Source: Flavobacteriales bacterium (GTDB taxonomy: Bacteria > Bacteroidota > Bacteroidia > Flavobacteriales > BACL11). Taken from it: a DNA stretch of 42,693 nt. Positions 41,457 through 42,693 of this stretch are shown piece by piece. The first letter of the stretch is position 1; every line of letters begins with the position of its first letter. The stretch covers positions 65,977-108,669 of the forward strand of contig NZRO01000025.1 in assembly GCA_002696275.1 (NCBI GenBank). Direction: 5' to 3'. The notes under the pieces are model-generated. The model saw only the letters and a program-made list of their open reading frames with translations, was not told where the DNA came from and searched no databases. The position numbers and the translations under genes were made by a program.

Positions 41457-42693
41457 TTCCTAAAGAAACCGTTGATAAAATTTTTGACAGTATTAAAATT
41501 GAAGAAGTAATTACTGATTATCTTCCTGATTTAAAAAAAAGAGGAACTAATTATTGGGCATGTTGTCCTTTTCATAATGAAAAAACTCCATCATTTTCAG
41601 TTTCTCCAACAAAAGGTATATATAAGTGTTTCGGGTGCGGCGCTGGTGGAAATGCAGTGAATTTTGTTATGGAAATAGGGAGTCTTTCTTATCCAGAAGC
41701 ACTAAAAGAACTTGCTTTAAAATACAATATTGAGATTAAAGAAAAGGAACTCACTCCTGAACAGATAGATAAAGAAAATAAAAGAGATGGGATATATTTA
41801 ATTAGTTCATATGCAAACAAATTTTTTCAAGAACAACTTTGGGAAACAGAGGAAGGGAAAATAATTGGTCTAAGTTATTTTAAACAAAGAGGATATTCTG
41901 AAGAAACCATCAAAAAGTTTCAACTTGGATTTAGCCCTAAACAAAAAGACGCCCTTAGCAAACAAGCTATCAAGAATTTATATCAAAAGGAATTTTTAGA
42001 AGAGTCTGGACTTTCATTTTTTAATGAAAGAGGTTGCGCGGATAGATTTAAAGAAAGAGTGATTTTTCCAATTCATAATTACTCTGGTAAAGTATTAGGA
42101 TTTGGAGGTAGAGCTTTAGATCCAAAAAATAAAGCTAAATATTTGAACTCTCCTGAGAACCCTATATATAATAAAAGTAAAGTTTTATATGGTCTATATT
42201 TTGCTAAATTAGCAATAGGCAGAAGAGATAATTGTTTTATAGTTGAAGGATATACTGATGTTATTTCTATGTATCAAGCTGGGGTTGAAAATGTTGTTTC
42301 TGCATCTGGAACAGCGCTCAGTACAGAGCAAATAAATTTAATTGGGAGATTAACAAAAAATATAACATTATTATTCGACGGAGATGAAGCTGGTCTAAGA
42401 GCGTCCTTCAAAAGTATTGATCTGATTTTAAGAGAGGGCATGAATGTTAAAGTTGTAATGTTTCCTGAAGGAGAAGACCCTGATTCGTATTCCAAAATGT
42501 TGTCCCAAGAGGATTTTATAAATTATTTATCTGAAAACTCTAAAGATTTTATTCAATATAAATCTGAATTGTTAAATAAAAACAGTAAGAACGACCCCGC
42601 TAAAAGAGTGAAGCATATAAAAGATATTGCTCGTTCAATCTCTGTAATTCCAGATAGACTATTAAGATCAGAATATTGTAAAGTTAGTAGTTC
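41453..42693 (+). CDS. dnaG: DNA primase (N-terminal part)
   Basis: Makes RNA primers for DNA replication. About 413 residues are present before the right edge cuts the gene. The N-terminal CHC2 zinc domain has C38, H41, C59 and C62 (CPFH...CFGC). FGGRAL (near 223) marks the RNA polymerase core. The TOPRIM domain has VEGYTDV (metal-binding Glu, about 265) and FDGDEAG (about 309). The helicase-binding C-terminus is missing because of the window end. ATG at 41453 overlaps the polyprenyl synthase stop (ATGA), so the two are likely co-transcribed. Confidence 0.96.
   Translation, partial: MIPKETVDKIFDSIKIEEVITDYLPDLKKRGTNYWACCPFHNEKTPSFSVSPTKGIYKCFGCGAGGNAVNFVMEIGSLSYPEALKELALKYNIEIKEKELTPEQIDKENKRDGIYLISSYANKFFQEQLWETEEGKIIGLSYFKQRGYSEETIKKFQLGFSPKQKDALSKQAIKNLYQKEFLEESGLSFFNERGCADRFKERVIFPIHNYSGKVLGFGGRALDPKNKAKYLNSPENPIYNKSKVLYGLYFAKLAIGRRDNCFIVEGYTDVISMYQAGVENVVSASGTALSTEQINLIGRLTKNITLLFDGDEAGLRASFKSIDLILREGMNVKVVMFPEGEDPDSYSKMLSQEDFINYLSENSKDFIQYKSELLNKNSKNDPAKRVKHIKDIARSISVIPDRLLRSEYCKVSS

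Noticed and set aside
1-42693. tRNA genes, insertion sequences, prophage or defence genes
   Set aside because: I saw no transposase, integrase, capsid, restriction or toxin-antitoxin features and no tRNA cloverleaf; the gene content is chromosomal housekeeping.

Overview
The window is chromosomal DNA from a member of the Bacteroidota, most likely a small-genome, AT-rich flavobacterium. The evidence is a SprB-repeat protein with a gliding-associated C-terminal domain next to a PorP/SprF protein, a secreted esterase with a Bacteroidota-type C-terminal tail, the typical Bacteroidota set of cytochrome oxidase genes (two subunit III genes, a short CAMC protein, DUF420), and TAnnTTTG promoter elements in front of many genes. 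No Shine-Dalgarno signal is obvious. Genes are tightly packed, often with 1-2 bp gaps or short overlaps, and no gene-free stretch exceeds 300 bp. I see no phage, insertion sequence, CRISPR array, tRNA or rRNA.

Layout. 1-5.1 kb: partial trpS (-), then plsC-like acyltransferase, gatC, metG (+), a secreted esterase and a degenerate RsuA/RluB-type pseudouridine synthase. 5.1-8.9 kb: an AsmA-like membrane protein overlapping an orphan sensor histidine kinase. 8.9-11.9 kb: a fused MsrB-MsrA and a DUF3473 polysaccharide deacetylase (-), then hemW (+). 11.9-12.0 kb: a possible small RNA and a shared terminator. 12.0-19.4 kb: a PorP/SprF protein and a 2154-residue SprB-repeat surface protein (-). 19.6-20.5 kb: bacilliredoxin and tadA (-). 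20.5-23.8 kb: aspS, DUF420 and ctaA (+), meeting head-on with 23.8-30.3 kb: coxB, coxA, two coxC-type genes, coxD, sco, a CAMC protein and ctaB (-). 30.4-33.7 kb: leuS and queD (-). 33.7-38.2 kb: ftsX, DUF3098, uppP, truB, queA and ispD (+). 38.2-42.7 kb: an amidohydrolase (-), then rlmN, a polyprenyl synthase and the first part of dnaG (+).

How the genes fit together. The central block can make and mature an aa3-type cytochrome c oxidase: subunits I-IV, copper delivery (Sco, perhaps the CAMC protein), and heme A synthesis (CtaB then CtaA). The SprB-repeat/PorP pair is a typical cargo and outer-membrane partner of the type IX secretion system, whose machinery is not in the window. The rest is mainly translation and tRNA modification, envelope building and isoprenoid synthesis.

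The most noteworthy signals are: (i) four genes whose -7 promoter element ends exactly 4 nt before the start codon, suggesting leaderless mRNAs, against a second group about 20 nt away; (ii) a pseudouridine synthase homologue that lacks the catalytic Asp and the conserved Arg residues; (iii) a possible 85-90 nt small RNA; (iv) an uncharacterised CAMC membrane protein and a cysteine-bearing insertion in Sco inside the oxidase operon. I did not find a clearly new multi-gene system.
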